Source: Solirubrobacterales bacterium (lineage in GTDB: Bacteria; Actinomycetota; Thermoleophilia; Solirubrobacterales; 70-9). From it: a stretch of DNA of 37,178 bases. Shown one piece after another: positions 21,814 to 29,517 of this stretch; positions within the stretch are counted from its first letter, which is position 1; every line of letters starts with the position of its first letter. The stretch covers positions 10,711 through 47,888 of the forward strand of contig WHSW01000007.1 of assembly GCA_009379895.1 (NCBI GenBank), in the 5' to 3' direction. Made by a program: the position numbers and the translations under genes. The notes below the pieces were generated by a model. The model saw only the letters and a program-made list of their open reading frames with translations, did no database searches and was not told the DNA's origin.

Positions 21814-22917
21814 TCACGCCGGGCTCGCGGCGCGGACCGACTCGAGCGCGCGGGCGACCCGCCCGACGCCCTCGGCGACGCGATCGGCGGGCACGCTGGC
21901 GAACGAGAGGCGGAGGCTCGACTCGCCGCCGTCGAGCATGAAGTCCGGCCCGGCGACGAAGGCGACTCCCTCGCGCGTGGCGGCCTCGAGCAGGGTCGGT
22001 GTGTCGACGTCGCCGGCGAGGTCGAGCCAGAGGAAGTAGCCGCCGCCCGGGACCACGAACTCGGCCTCCGGGATCTGCTCGCCGAGCGCCTCGACGAGCG
22101 CGTCGCGGCGGTCGCGCAGCGCGCCGTTGACCGACTCGACGTTCTCGGCCAGCGCGCCGGAGGTGCATAGCTCCCAGACCACGGACTCGGCCAGCATGTT
22201 GGGTGAGATGTAGTGCTCGCCGGCGCGCTTGGCGAGGGTCGCGATCTGGTCGGCGGGCCCGGCCAGGTAGCCGACCCGCACCCCGGGGCTGACGGTCTTC
22301 GAGAACGAGGAGGCGTGGACCACGCGCTCGGAGCGATCCGCCGACAGCATCGTCGGCGGCAACTCTCCGCCGAAGTTGATCAACCGGTACGGGTCGTCCT
22401 CGAAGATCGTGAAGCCGTGCTCGTCGGCGAGCGCGACCAGGCGGTCGCGCTTTGCGGCGGAGAGCGTGCAGCCGGCCGGGTTGTGGAAGTTGGGGATCAC
22501 GTGGGCGAGCTTGATCGGACCGTCCGCGAGCGCGCGCTCGAGCGCGTCGACGTCGAGCCCGTCGGCCTCGAGCGGCACCGGCACCAACTCGGCGCCCGAG
22601 CGCCCGAGCAGCAGCAGCGTGCGGTCGTAGGAGGGTTGCTCGACGACCACCCGGTCGCCCGGCTCGACCGTGTAGTGGAAGAGCAGGGAGGCCGCCTCCA
22701 TCGAGCCGTTCGTGATCATCACCCGGTCGGCGTCGATCTCGTGCAGCTCGCCGGCGATCCACTCGCAGAGCCCGCGATGGCCGACGCCGGTGCCGTAGGA
22801 GAGGGCGCGCTGCCAGTCCTCGGCGAGCGTCCGCTCGGCCGCCGCGCGGACCGCGGCGGCGGGCAGGATGTCGGCGCTCGGCGCCCCGCGGGCGAAGCTG
22901 ATCACGTCGGAGGCCAT
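21814..22917 (-). CDS. PLP-dependent aminotransferase class I/II
   Basis: A 367-residue fold-type I aminotransferase. It shows YGTGVGHRGLCEWIA (41-55), the cofactor-binding ITNGSMEAASLL, IPNFHNPAGCTLS (141-153), EDDPYRLINF (173-182) and the Schiff-base lysine in SSFSKTVSPGVRVGY (Lys207). These resemble the 2-aminoadipate/LysN and MocR-related branch, so the substrate may be an aromatic or branched amino acid or 2-aminoadipate. No HTH domain is fused. The start ATG 22915-22917 is 9 bases after a TATACT -10 element. Upstream in-frame reading would cross the IMPase gene on the other strand. Confidence 0.9.
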   Translation of the reverse strand: MASDVISFARGAPSADILPAAAVRAAAERTLAEDWQRALSYGTGVGHRGLCEWIAGELHEIDADRVMITNGSMEAASLLFHYTVEPGDRVVVEQPSYDRTLLLLGRSGAELVPVPLEADGLDVDALERALADGPIKLAHVIPNFHNPAGCTLSAAKRDRLVALADEHGFTIFEDDPYRLINFGGELPPTMLSADRSERVVHASSFSKTVSPGVRVGYLAGPADQIATLAKRAGEHYISPNMLAESVVWELCTSGALAENVESVNGALRDRRDALVEALGEQIPEAEFVVPGGGYFLWLDLAGDVDTPTLLEAATREGVAFVAGPDFMLDGGESSLRLSFASVPADRVAEGVGRVARALESVRAASPA

Positions 22918-22926
22918 CGGCGGTCG

Positions 22927-22932
22927 AGTATA
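22927..22932 (-). promoter_or_regulatory. -10 element (TATACT) of the aminotransferase
   Basis: Minus-strand TATACT, close to the consensus TATAAT, 9 bases before ATG 22915-22917. There is no ribosome-binding site, so the transcript is probably leaderless. Confidence 0.6.
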
Positions 22933-22986
22933 GGAACGCCACGCGGCGGGAGTGGCTCGAGGGCACGACCTCGCGGCCCGGGTCAA

Positions 22987-22992
22987 TACCGT
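22987..22992 (+). promoter_or_regulatory. -10 element (TACCGT) of the IMPase-like gene
   Basis: TACCGT fits TANNNT and lies 6 bases before the GTG at 22999. It supports that start and a leaderless transcript. It is a weaker match than the opposite-strand TATACT. Confidence 0.45.
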
Positions 22993-22998
22993 GGTCGC

Positions 22999-23787
22999 GT
23001 GGCAATCGCCCTCGATCCGCTGCTGGGGCTCGCCCAGAGCCTCGCGGCCGATGCCGCGGCGCTGCTCGCCGAGCGGCTGGACGAGCCGCGATCGGAGGTC
23101 CGCACGAAGTCGTCGCCGACCGACATGGTGAGCGAGGTCGACCACGCGTCCGAGCGCTTGATCGTCGACGGCATCCGGCGGGCACGCCCCGACGACGGGA
23201 TCCTCTCCGAGGAGGGCGCGAGCGCGGAGGGCTCGACCGGCCTGCGGTGGGTGATCGACCCGCTCGACGGCACCACCGACTTCCTCTATGGCCATCCGGG
23301 CTTCGCCGTCTCGATCGCGGTCGAGCGCGAGGGCCGAACCGTGGTCGGGGTCGTCCACGACCCGGTCCACGAGGAGGTGTTCACCGCGATCCGCGGCGGG
23401 GGCGCGGCGCGCAACGGGGCGTCGATCGCTCCCTCGGGCGCGACCGAGCTCGCCTCGGCGCTGGTCGCGACGGGATTCGCGTACGAGCCCGAGCGGCGCC
23501 GCGCGCAGGCCCGGGCGCTGACCGAGATCCTGCCCCGCGTCCGCGACATCCGGCGCATGGGCGCCGCCGCGGTCGATCTCTGCTCGGTTGCCTGCGGGCG
23601 CGTCGACGCATACTTCGAGCGGGGCCTGAACCACTGGGACCTGGCCGCCGGCGCGCTGATCGCCGAGGAGGCGGGGGCGCTCGTCGCCCGGCTCGAGCCC
23701 AACCCGGCCGCGCCGGACGGGATCGTCGCCGCTACGCCCGCCGTCCTCGAGCCGCTGCGCGCGCTGCTCGCCGAGGCCGGCGCCTGA
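22999..23787 (+). CDS. Inositol monophosphatase family protein
   Basis: A 262-residue lithium-sensitive-type phosphatase. It has all metal-binding motifs: SPTDMVSEVD (39-48), GILSEEG (67-73), the signature DPLDGTTDF (87-95) and NHWDLAAG in the C-terminal half. Substrates in the family include inositol-1-phosphate, histidinol phosphate, fructose-1,6-bisphosphate and PAP. The FLYGHPGFAVSIA wording is typical of the IMPase/SuhB branch. Actinobacteria use inositol for phosphatidylinositol and mycothiol-type thiols, a plausible but unproven role. The start is GTG 22999-23001. It is convergent with the coiled-coil gene. Confidence 0.9.
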   Translation: MAIALDPLLGLAQSLAADAAALLAERLDEPRSEVRTKSSPTDMVSEVDHASERLIVDGIRRARPDDGILSEEGASAEGSTGLRWVIDPLDGTTDFLYGHPGFAVSIAVEREGRTVVGVVHDPVHEEVFTAIRGGGAARNGASIAPSGATELASALVATGFAYEPERRRAQARALTEILPRVRDIRRMGAAAVDLCSVACGRVDAYFERGLNHWDLAAGALIAEEAGALVARLEPNPAAPDGIVAATPAVLEPLRALLAEAGA

Positions 23788-23865
23788 CCGCGGCCCGACC
23801 GATCCGGGTCTCGCGCGGACCGGAGCGTCGCGCGCGGGCCCGAGCGTCGCGCGGACCCCGTCAGG

Positions 23866-24093
23866 TCAGAGCTGGGTGGCGATCAGGCCCGCGAAGCCGA
23901 CCAGGAAGGTGACGATCATCCCGCCGCCGACCTGGATGATCGTCCGCTGGAGGGCGTCGAAGCGGGCGTCGACGGCGTTGAAGCGGGCGTCCTGAGCGTC
24001 GAAGCGGGCGTCGACGCGACGGAAGCCGTCGTCGACGCGGTGTGCGAGGTCGTCGAGGCGCTCGTCCGTCCAGGTGGCGCGCGTTCGCTCCAT
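23866..24093 (-). CDS. Coiled-coil protein with C-terminal membrane anchor
   Basis: A 75-residue protein with a basic N-terminus and three near-identical heptads VDARFDA, QDARFNA and VDARFDA (about residues 29-49) that predict a coiled coil. A C-terminal membrane segment (about 54-75, GGGMIVTFLVGFAGLIATQL) follows. The layout resembles small haemolysin XhlA or DUF1640-like coiled-coil membrane proteins; no function can be given. I choose ATG 24091-24093 over the TTG two codons upstream because TACCCT ends 8 bases before it. The heptads are encoded by three 21-base tandem units. Confidence 0.65.
   Translation of the reverse strand: MERTRATWTDERLDDLAHRVDDGFRRVDARFDAQDARFNAVDARFDALQRTIIQVGGGMIVTFLVGFAGLIATQL
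23959..24021. repeat. 21-base tandem repeat, three units, inside the coiled-coil gene
   Basis: GAAGCGGGCGTC recurs at 23959, 23980 and 24001 with an exact 21-base period. Each unit encodes one heptad of the coiled coil, so unit gain or loss would change its length by 7 residues without a frameshift. Confidence 0.7.
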
Positions 24094-24101
24094 GCGCAAC
24101 C

Positions 24102-24107
24102 AGGGTA
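24102..24107 (-). promoter_or_regulatory. -10 element (TACCCT) of the coiled-coil gene
   Basis: Minus-strand TACCCT, 8 bases before ATG 24091-24093. It gives the gene its own leaderless promoter, separate from sucD upstream. Confidence 0.45.
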
Positions 24108-24184
24108 CCCCGACGATCCCGCCGAGGAAGCACGAACGTCGCGAGCCTGCAACGAACCGATGGCGAATCGCGCGCAGGCCGGCG

Positions 24185-25060
24185 TCAGAGCGCCCGCATC
24201 GCCCCGACGGCGAGCTGCGCGGTCTCGGTCGGGCTGCGGCCGACGCGCACGCCGCGCGCCTCGAGCGCCTGCTTCTTGGCCTCCGCGGTCCCCTCCGAGC
24301 CGGAGATGATCGCGCCGGCGTGGCCCATCTGCTTGCCGGGCGGGGCGGTGAAGCCCGCGATGTAGGCGACCACGGGCTTGCTCACCGACTCGGCGATGAA
24401 GTCCGCGGCGCGCTCCTCGGCGTCGCCGCCGATCTCGCCGACCATGACGATCCCCTCGGTCTCCTCATCGGCCTCGAACATGGCCAGCACGTCGATGAAG
24501 TCCGAGCCGACGATCGGGTCGCCGCCGATGCCGACGATCGACGAGTTGCCCATCCCGGCCTGCTTGAGCTCGTTGCCGATCTGGTAGGTCAGGGTGCCGG
24601 ACTTGGAGACGACGCCGATCGAGCCGGAGTCGAAGAACTGCGCGGGGATGATCCCGACGTTGGCCTTGCCGGGCGACAGGACGCCGGGGCAGTTGGGCCC
24701 GATCAGGCGCACGCCGGCCTCCTGGGCGCGCCAGTAGACGCGCAGCATGTCGAGGACCGGGATCCCCTCGGTGATCGCGATCACCGTCTCGACGCCGGCC
24801 TCGATCGCCTCCTCGATCGCCGCCGCGGCGAACCGCGCCGGGACGAAGATCATCGACGTGTTGGCGTCGCGCTCGGCGACGGCCTCGCGGATCGCGTCGA
24901 AGACGGGCACGCCCTCGACGTCCTGGCCGCCCTTGCCCGGGGTCACGCCGGCGACCAGATCGGTGCCGTAGGCGCGGTTGCGCAGGCCGTGGAAGCTGCC
25001 CTCGCGGCCGGTCAGCCCGCTGACCACGAGCTTGGTCTGCCCATCGACGATGATCGACAC
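24185..25060 (-). CDS. sucD: Succinyl-CoA synthetase alpha subunit
   Basis: A 291-residue alpha subunit of succinyl-CoA synthetase, the TCA-cycle enzyme that interconverts succinyl-CoA and succinate with substrate-level nucleotide phosphorylation. The CoA-binding Rossmann part shows [14 protein letters not shown] (11-24), [13 protein letters not shown] is at 120-132, and the phosphorylated histidine is in GHAGAIISG (His247). Length matches the family. The start is GTG 25058-25060 with GAGGGG 8 bases upstream. It begins 2 bases after the sucC stop codon, so it is translated with it. Confidence 0.96.
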   Translation of the reverse strand: MSIIVDGQTKLVVSGLTGREGSFHGLRNRAYGTDLVAGVTPGKGGQDVEGVPVFDAIREAVAERDANTSMIFVPARFAAAAIEEAIEAGVETVIAITEGIPVLDMLRVYWRAQEAGVRLIGPNCPGVLSPGKANVGIIPAQFFDSGSIGVVSKSGTLTYQIGNELKQAGMGNSSIVGIGGDPIVGSDFIDVLAMFEADEETEGIVMVGEIGGDAEERAADFIAESVSKPVVAYIAGFTAPPGKQMGHAGAIISGSEGTAEAKKQALEARGVRVGRSPTETAQLAVGAMRAL

Positions 25061-25062
25061 GC

Positions 25063-26211
25063 CTAACGCCCCTCCCCCGCAAGCCCGACGACCGTCTCGG
25101 CGGCGCCGAGCATCGTCTGCTCGACGTGCAGGTTGCCGAGCTCGGCCTCGGCGAGGATCCCCAGCCCCTCCTCGGAGTTGGTGCCGTCGAGGCGGACCAC
25201 GAGCGGGACGTCGATGTCGATTCGCTCCGAGGCCTCGATGATCCCGTTGGCGATCTCGTCGCAGCGGGTGATGCCGCCGAAGATGTTGAACAGGATCGCG
25301 GTCACGTTGGGGTCGGAGGTGATCACCTCCAGCGCGGCGACGATCGCATCTGCCTTCGAGCCGCCACCGGCGTCGAGGAAGTTGGCCGGGCGCCCGCCCG
25401 CCTGGGCGACGACGTCGAGCGTCGACATGCACAGACCGGCGCCGTTGCCGAGGATGCCGATCTCGCCGCCGAGCTTGACGTAGGTGAGGCCGCGCTGCTT
25501 CGCCATCGCCTCCTGGGGATCCTCGCTCGACCTGTCGGTCAGCTCGGCCAGCTCGGGGTGGCGGAAGAGGGCGTTGTTGTCGATCGTCGCCTTCGAGTCG
25601 AGCGCCACGACGCGGCGGTCACCGGTGACGATCAGCGGGTTGACCTCGAGCAGGGTCGCGTCCTCGACGACCGCGACCTGCGCGAGCTTGACCAGCAGCT
25701 CGGCGACCTGGTCGGTGACGTCCTCGTCGATGCCGGCGTCGATCGCGATCTCTCGCGCCTCGTCGACCGTGAGGTCGCGGCCGGGGGCGACGTGGCGGCG
25801 CACCAGCGCCTCAGGATCGGTCTCGACGACCTCCTCGACATCCATGCCGCCCATCCGCGAGAGCATCGCCAGCAGCTTCTTCTCGGAGCGGTCGAGGACG
25901 ATCGAGGCGTAGTACTCGGCGGCGATCTCCGAGGCCGTCTCGATCCACAGGTCGTGGACCTGAAAGCCGCGGATGTCCATCCCGAGGATCGCCTCGGCGT
26001 GGGCGCGCGCCTCGGCCTCGTCCTTGGCGACCTTGATCCCGCCGGCCTTGCCACGCTTGCCGATCGCCACCTGCGCCTTGACCACGCAGGGGTAGCCGAT
26101 CTCGTTCGCCGCGGCGACGGCATCGTCGACGGTCGTCGCGTGGCGGCCGTCGGGAACCGGCACGTCGTGGGCGGCGAACAGCCCCTTGCCTTGATACTCG
26201 AGGAGGTCCAT
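25063..26211 (-). CDS. sucC: Succinyl-CoA synthetase beta subunit
   Basis: A 382-residue beta subunit of succinyl-CoA synthetase. The N-terminal ATP-grasp domain is recognised by MDLLEYQGKGLFAAHDVPVP, CVVKAQVAIGKRGKAGGIKV (42-61) and TLLEVNPLIVTGD with the metal-binding Glu/Asn. The C-terminal ligase domain contains GNGAGLCMSTLDVV, NFLDAGGGSKAD and FNIFGGITRCDEIANGI. The start is ATG 26209-26211. No clear ribosome-binding site is seen; a TAGGCT about 35 bases upstream on the minus strand is a possible -10. It is divergent from the HAD gene at 26335. GTP versus ATP specificity cannot be told by eye. Confidence 0.96.
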   Translation of the reverse strand: MDLLEYQGKGLFAAHDVPVPDGRHATTVDDAVAAANEIGYPCVVKAQVAIGKRGKAGGIKVAKDEAEARAHAEAILGMDIRGFQVHDLWIETASEIAAEYYASIVLDRSEKKLLAMLSRMGGMDVEEVVETDPEALVRRHVAPGRDLTVDEAREIAIDAGIDEDVTDQVAELLVKLAQVAVVEDATLLEVNPLIVTGDRRVVALDSKATIDNNALFRHPELAELTDRSSEDPQEAMAKQRGLTYVKLGGEIGILGNGAGLCMSTLDVVAQAGGRPANFLDAGGGSKADAIVAALEVITSDPNVTAILFNIFGGITRCDEIANGIIEASERIDIDVPLVVRLDGTNSEEGLGILAEAELGNLHVEQTMLGAAETVVGLAGEGR

Positions 26212-26317
26212 GCGGGCAGGTGGTCCGCCGAGGCGGCCGCGGCAGCCTATCCAACCTCCTGCGGCGAGCGCGATCCCATCGGCGCACCGGCTGACTGCGG
26301 CGGGCATCGCCGCTTGC

Positions 26318-26323
26318 GATAAT
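26318..26323 (+). promoter_or_regulatory. -10 element (GATAAT) of the HAD gene
   Basis: GATAAT lies 11 bases before ATG 26335 with no Shine-Dalgarno sequence in between. The predicted leader is only a few bases. Confidence 0.5.
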
Positions 26324-26334
26324 GCCGCGCCCTC

Positions 26335-27018
26335 ATGCCCCTCCCGAAGCTCAAGGACATCAATTGGGTGACCACCGATTGCTACGGCACCCTGATCGAT
26401 TGGGAGAAGGGGATCCTCGACGCCTTCTCGAAGGAGGCCGACCGCGACGGCTTCTCGTTCGACGAGCAGGCGTTCATCGATCGCTTCCTCGAGGTGCAGG
26501 CGGAGATCATGAGCGGCTCCTACGAGCTCTACGCCGAGGTCCTGCGCCGCGCGGCGGTCCGGGTCGCCGGCGAGATCGGCTGGGAGCTCGAGCCCTCGCG
26601 GGCGCAGTTCCTGCCCGACAGCGTCGCGCGCTGGCTGCCCTTTCGCGAGGCCAACGCGGCGATGGACCGGCTCGGCAAGCGCTATGACGTCGGCATCGTC
26701 TCCAACATCGACGACAAGCTGCTCGGCGTCTCGCGTCGCCACCTTCGCACCGAGCTCGACCTCGTCGTCACCGCCCAGCAGGTGCGCAGCTACAAGCCGG
26801 ATCCCGCCCACTTCAAGGAGACCGCGCGACGGATCGGCGGCAAGAAGGGGTGGGTGCACATCGGCTCGGGCTACGAGAGCGATGTCGGCCCGCTGCTGAA
26901 GATGAACGTGCCGGTGATCTGGGTGAATCGCCGCGGGGAGAAGCTCGAGGGGCGCAAGAAGGCGACCGCAGAGGTGAAGACCTTTCGCGACGCGGTGGCA
27001 CGGCTCGGCGCCAAGTAG
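26335..27018 (+). CDS. HAD hydrolase, haloacid dehalogenase type II-like
   Basis: A 227-residue HAD enzyme with a helical C1 cap. Motif I TTDCYGTLIDWEKG has nucleophile Asp15; DxYGTLxD is the 2-haloacid dehalogenase pattern rather than the phosphatase pattern DxDGT. Motif II is VGIVSNIDD, motif III YKPDP with the Lys, and motif IV IGSGYESDVGP. Dehalogenation is suggested by motif I, but many such proteins have other substrates, and the dehalogenase Arg and aromatic pocket cannot be confirmed here. It is divergent from sucC. The sulfotransferase gene begins 4 bases after its stop, so they probably share a transcript. Confidence 0.82.
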   Translation: MPLPKLKDINWVTTDCYGTLIDWEKGILDAFSKEADRDGFSFDEQAFIDRFLEVQAEIMSGSYELYAEVLRRAAVRVAGEIGWELEPSRAQFLPDSVARWLPFREANAAMDRLGKRYDVGIVSNIDDKLLGVSRRHLRTELDLVVTAQQVRSYKPDPAHFKETARRIGGKKGWVHIGSGYESDVGPLLKMNVPVIWVNRRGEKLEGRKKATAEVKTFRDAVARLGAK

Positions 27019-27022
27019 GCGC

Positions 27023-28030
27023 GTGCGCGGTCCGGACGACCCCGCCGCTCACCCGACTCACCCGGGGGGCTCTGTCCCCCGGGATCCCCCCGATGCCGAC
27101 GAGGCGATGGTCGCCCGAGCGCACGAGCGCTTCGCATCCGAGCGCCGGCACCTCGGACGACGCCGGCGGCGGGGCGAGCGGCGGGGCGCGCTGCCGAACC
27201 TGATCGTCGTCGGCGGGCTCAAATGCGGGACGACGAGCCTGCACCACTACCTGAACCTGCACCCCGAGATCGCGATGTCGCGCCCCAAGGAGCTCAACTT
27301 CTTCGTCGCCGAGCTGAACTGGGGATTGGGGCCGCAGTGGTACGCGAGCCACTTCGATCGCTCGGCCCGGGTCCGCGGCGAAAGCTCGCCGCACTACACC
27401 AACCTGCCCCGGTTCGCCGGCGTCGCCGAGCGGATGCGCGAGCTGCTCGCGGAGGCGCGGATCGTCTACATGGTCCGCGACCCGATCGACCGCGTCCTCT
27501 CGCATTACCTCCACAACGTCGGCGGCGGGTACGAGTCACGGCCGATGGAGGTCGCGCTCGCCGATCCGGACTCCGCCTACGTGGCTCGCAGCCGTTACGC
27601 GATGCAGGCCGAGCCCTACCTCGACGCGTTCGGCGCCGAGCGCGTGCTGGTCGTCTCGCGCGAGGACCTGCGCGACGACCGGGAGGCGACCATGCGGCGG
27701 GCGTTCGAGTTCTGCGAGGTAGACGCGAGCTTTCGCTCCCCCCAGTTTGAGCGCCAGTGGGAGACCGGGAGCGGCAAGTCGAGCGGCGGCTTTCGACTCA
27801 TGGATCGCGCCGTGCGCGTCCCCGGGCTGCGGGCGCTCGATCGCAACTTCGACCGGCTCCCGGAGTCGCTTCGCTGGCTGGTCGAGCGGCTGGTCCACGA
27901 TCCGGGCACGGGCGCAGCGAGCAAGCCCGAGCTCGCGCCGGGGCTGCGCGAGCGGCTCGGGGCGATGCTTCGCGATGACGCCGCGCGGCTCGAGGCGCTC
28001 ACCGGGCGCCGCTTCGACTGGTCGCTCTGA
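27023..28030 (+). CDS. Sulfotransferase family protein
   Basis: A PAPS-dependent sulfotransferase of 335 residues from GTG 27023, or 307 from ATG 27107. The 5'-phosphosulfate loop is LKCGTTSLHHY (about 66-76) and the 3'-phosphate motif is VRDPIDRVLSHY (about 155-166). The first 55 residues are Pro- and Arg-rich and look disordered, so the later ATG is a real alternative. The family adds sulfate to glycans, lipids or small molecules; RPKELNFF and the C-terminal GRRFDWSL fit the heparan-sulfotransferase-like bacterial group. The acceptor is unknown. It lies 4 bases after the HAD gene and is followed directly by a strong hairpin. Confidence 0.88.
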   Translation: MRGPDDPAAHPTHPGGSVPRDPPDADEAMVARAHERFASERRHLGRRRRRGERRGALPNLIVVGGLKCGTTSLHHYLNLHPEIAMSRPKELNFFVAELNWGLGPQWYASHFDRSARVRGESSPHYTNLPRFAGVAERMRELLAEARIVYMVRDPIDRVLSHYLHNVGGGYESRPMEVALADPDSAYVARSRYAMQAEPYLDAFGAERVLVVSREDLRDDREATMRRAFEFCEVDASFRSPQFERQWETGSGKSSGGFRLMDRAVRVPGLRALDRNFDRLPESLRWLVERLVHDPGTGAASKPELAPGLRERLGAMLRDDAARLEALTGRRFDWSL

Positions 28031-28052
28031 GCGCGGCGCCCCGGCGCCGCGC
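28031..28052 (+). terminator. Perfect 10-base hairpin directly after the sulfotransferase stop
   Basis: GCGCGGCGCC (28031-28040) and GGCGCCGCGC (28043-28052) are perfect inverted repeats starting at the base after TGA. CGGGGTCTTC follows. The U tract is poor, but the position suggests a terminator or 3' end protection. Confidence 0.5.
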
Positions 28053-28161
28053 CGGGGTCTTCAGCGCCCTGACGCTTCGGCGGTCACCGCGCTCGACGAG
28101 TTCCTCTCGGTATGCGAGAGCTTCTCGTCGCGCGAGCCGGGAGCGGCCGGGGGAGCAACTC

Positions 28162-28167
28162 TAACCT
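28162..28167 (+). promoter_or_regulatory. -10 element (TAACCT) of the RpiB-like gene
   Basis: TAACCT lies 8 bases before ATG 28176, with no ribosome-binding site. It supports the short start and a leaderless transcript. Confidence 0.5.
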
Positions 28168-28175
28168 TGGGTCCC

Positions 28176-28625
28176 ATGCGGATCGCAGTCGCAGCCGACG
28201 AGCTGGTAGGGGTCGCCGAGCCGGTGCTCGCCGAGCTGCGCCGCCGCGGCCACGAGCCGCTGGCGCACGGCGCGCTAGCCGCGGAGGAGCGCGATGACTG
28301 GGCGTGGGCGAGCGAGGCAGCCGCCCGCGACGTCGTCGAGGGCCGCGCCGAGCAGGCGATCGTCTGCTGCTGGACGGGCACCGGAGCCTCGATCGCGGCC
28401 AACAAGGTGCCCGGGATCCGGGCGGCGCTGTGCGCCGACGCCACCACGGCGGCGGGCGCCCGGCGCTGGAACGACGCCAACGTCCTCGCGCTCAGCCTGC
28501 GCACGACGTCGGCGGCCGAGCTCGCCGAGATCCTCGACGCCTGGTTCGCTGGCGATTCGTCGGGCGAGGCCGACGATCGCGCCAACGTCGAGCACCTCGG
28601 CGAGATCGAGTCCGCGTCCGGCTAG
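28176..28625 (+). CDS. RpiB/LacAB-family sugar-phosphate isomerase homologue
   Basis: A 149-residue protein, the usual RpiB length. The core CCWTGTGASIAANKVPGIRAALC (64-86) matches RpiB ICGTGxGxSIAANK, with Cys65 at the catalytic thiol position, and WNDANVLALSLRT matches the NNANVLxLGxR segment. RpiB interconverts ribose- and ribulose-5-phosphate; LacAB acts on galactose-6-phosphate. The N-terminal DHxG motif reads DELV (8-11), and the His normally before NNAN is Trp98, so the phosphate-handling histidines are missing and the substrate may differ. The ATG 28176-28178 is set by the -10 at 28162. The 3' end runs into a short tandem repeat. Confidence 0.78.
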   Translation: MRIAVAADELVGVAEPVLAELRRRGHEPLAHGALAAEERDDWAWASEAAARDVVEGRAEQAIVCCWTGTGASIAANKVPGIRAALCADATTAAGARRWNDANVLALSLRTTSAAELAEILDAWFAGDSSGEADDRANVEHLGEIESASG

Positions 28626-28699
28626 CCGCCCGGTCCGCGTCCGGCTCGCCCGGTCCGCATCCGGCCGGCTCGCCCGGTGCGCGTCCTCCCGGCGCGCCC
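28612..28699. repeat. GC-rich minisatellite, units of 20-24 bases
   Basis: Units of the type GGTCCGCGTCCGGCTCGCCC occur at 28632-28651, 28652-28675 and 28676-28699, the last two expanded to 24 bases and diverged. A partial unit (28612-28631) forms the last codons of the RpiB-like gene. The array ends 2 bases before the TATAAG -10 of the next gene and so occupies its upstream promoter region. Confidence 0.6.
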
Positions 28700-28701
28700 G
28701 C

Positions 28702-28707
28702 TATAAG
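28702..28707 (+). promoter_or_regulatory. -10 element (TATAAG) of the RibD-like gene
   Basis: TATAAG lies 6 bases before ATG 28714, placing the predicted transcript start at or next to the A of the ATG. This is the clearest leaderless candidate in the window. Confidence 0.6.
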
Positions 28708-28713
28708 GCGGCG

Positions 28714-29460
28714 ATGCGCCGCCTGCTCCCCGACCCCGCCGAGACGACCCCCGCCGAGCAGGTCGCCGTGCTCGACCTGGTCGCCGCCGCGCTCGACGCC
28801 CGGCCGTACGTGATCACCAACTTCGCGCTCACGCTCGACGGCTCGGCGACGATTCGCGGGCGCTCGGGACCGATCGGGTCGAGCGCCGACACCGCGATGC
28901 TGGTCGCGCTTCGCACCACGGTCGACGCGGTGATGATCGGTGCGGGGACGATGCGCGCCGAGCATTACGGGCGCGTCGTCGGCGACCCCGCCAAGCGCCA
29001 GCGCCGCGAGCGCCTCGGCCTCCCCCACGATCCGCTGATGGTGATCGTTTCGGGCAGCCTCGACCTGCCCTGGGACGCCCCCCTGTTCACCGCGGGCGGC
29101 GGCCGGGTGCTGATCGCCACCGCCTCGGAATCCGACCCGCCCCCGACCGCGACCTCGGTCCGGGTGGTGCGCCATCCTGGACGGGTCGACCTCGCGGCGC
29201 TGCTCGAGCATCTGCGCCGCGAGCGCGGCGTGCGCGCGCTGCTCTGCGAGGGCGGCCCCACCCTGCACGGCCAGCTGATCGAGGCCGGGCTCGTCGACGA
29301 GCTGTTCGTCACCCATGCGCCGAAGCTCGCCGGCGGAGCCGGGCCCGGGCTGGTGGTCGGCCTGAGCGCGGGCGAGCGCGGGCTGGAGCTCGCCTGGCTG
29401 CTCGACGAACCGCGGACCGGCGAGCTGTTCGCCCGTTATCGCGTCGCGCATCCGCGCTAG
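28714..29460 (+). CDS. RibD C-terminal-domain reductase (dihydrofolate-reductase-like)
   Basis: A 248-residue stand-alone pyrimidine-reductase-type domain. The DHFR-like fold is seen in YVITNFALTLDGSATIRGRSGPIGSSAD (32-59), DAVMIGAGTMRAEHYG (72-87) and LLCEGGPTLHGQLIEAGLVDELFVTHAPKLAGG (181-213). In riboflavin synthesis this domain reduces the ribose of the aminopyrimidine with NADPH. No deaminase domain and no other rib gene is present, so it may be a paralogue acting on another substrate. The ATG 28714-28716 directly follows the TATAAG -10. It is convergent with the membrane-protein gene at 29518. Confidence 0.85.
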   Translation: MRRLLPDPAETTPAEQVAVLDLVAAALDARPYVITNFALTLDGSATIRGRSGPIGSSADTAMLVALRTTVDAVMIGAGTMRAEHYGRVVGDPAKRQRRERLGLPHDPLMVIVSGSLDLPWDAPLFTAGGGRVLIATASESDPPPTATSVRVVRHPGRVDLAALLEHLRRERGVRALLCEGGPTLHGQLIEAGLVDELFVTHAPKLAGGAGPGLVVGLSAGERGLELAWLLDEPRTGELFARYRVAHPR

Positions 29461-29517
29461 CCGGCGGACCGCTCGTCTCGACGCGCCGCCGACTCCCCGC
29501 CCGCGCTCGACGCGCGA

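Noticed and set aside
23788-23865. Repeated TCGCGCGGACC/GAGCGTCGCGCG words between convergent genes
   Set aside because: Irregular GC-rich repeats without a constant period or symmetric stem; nothing functional can be argued.
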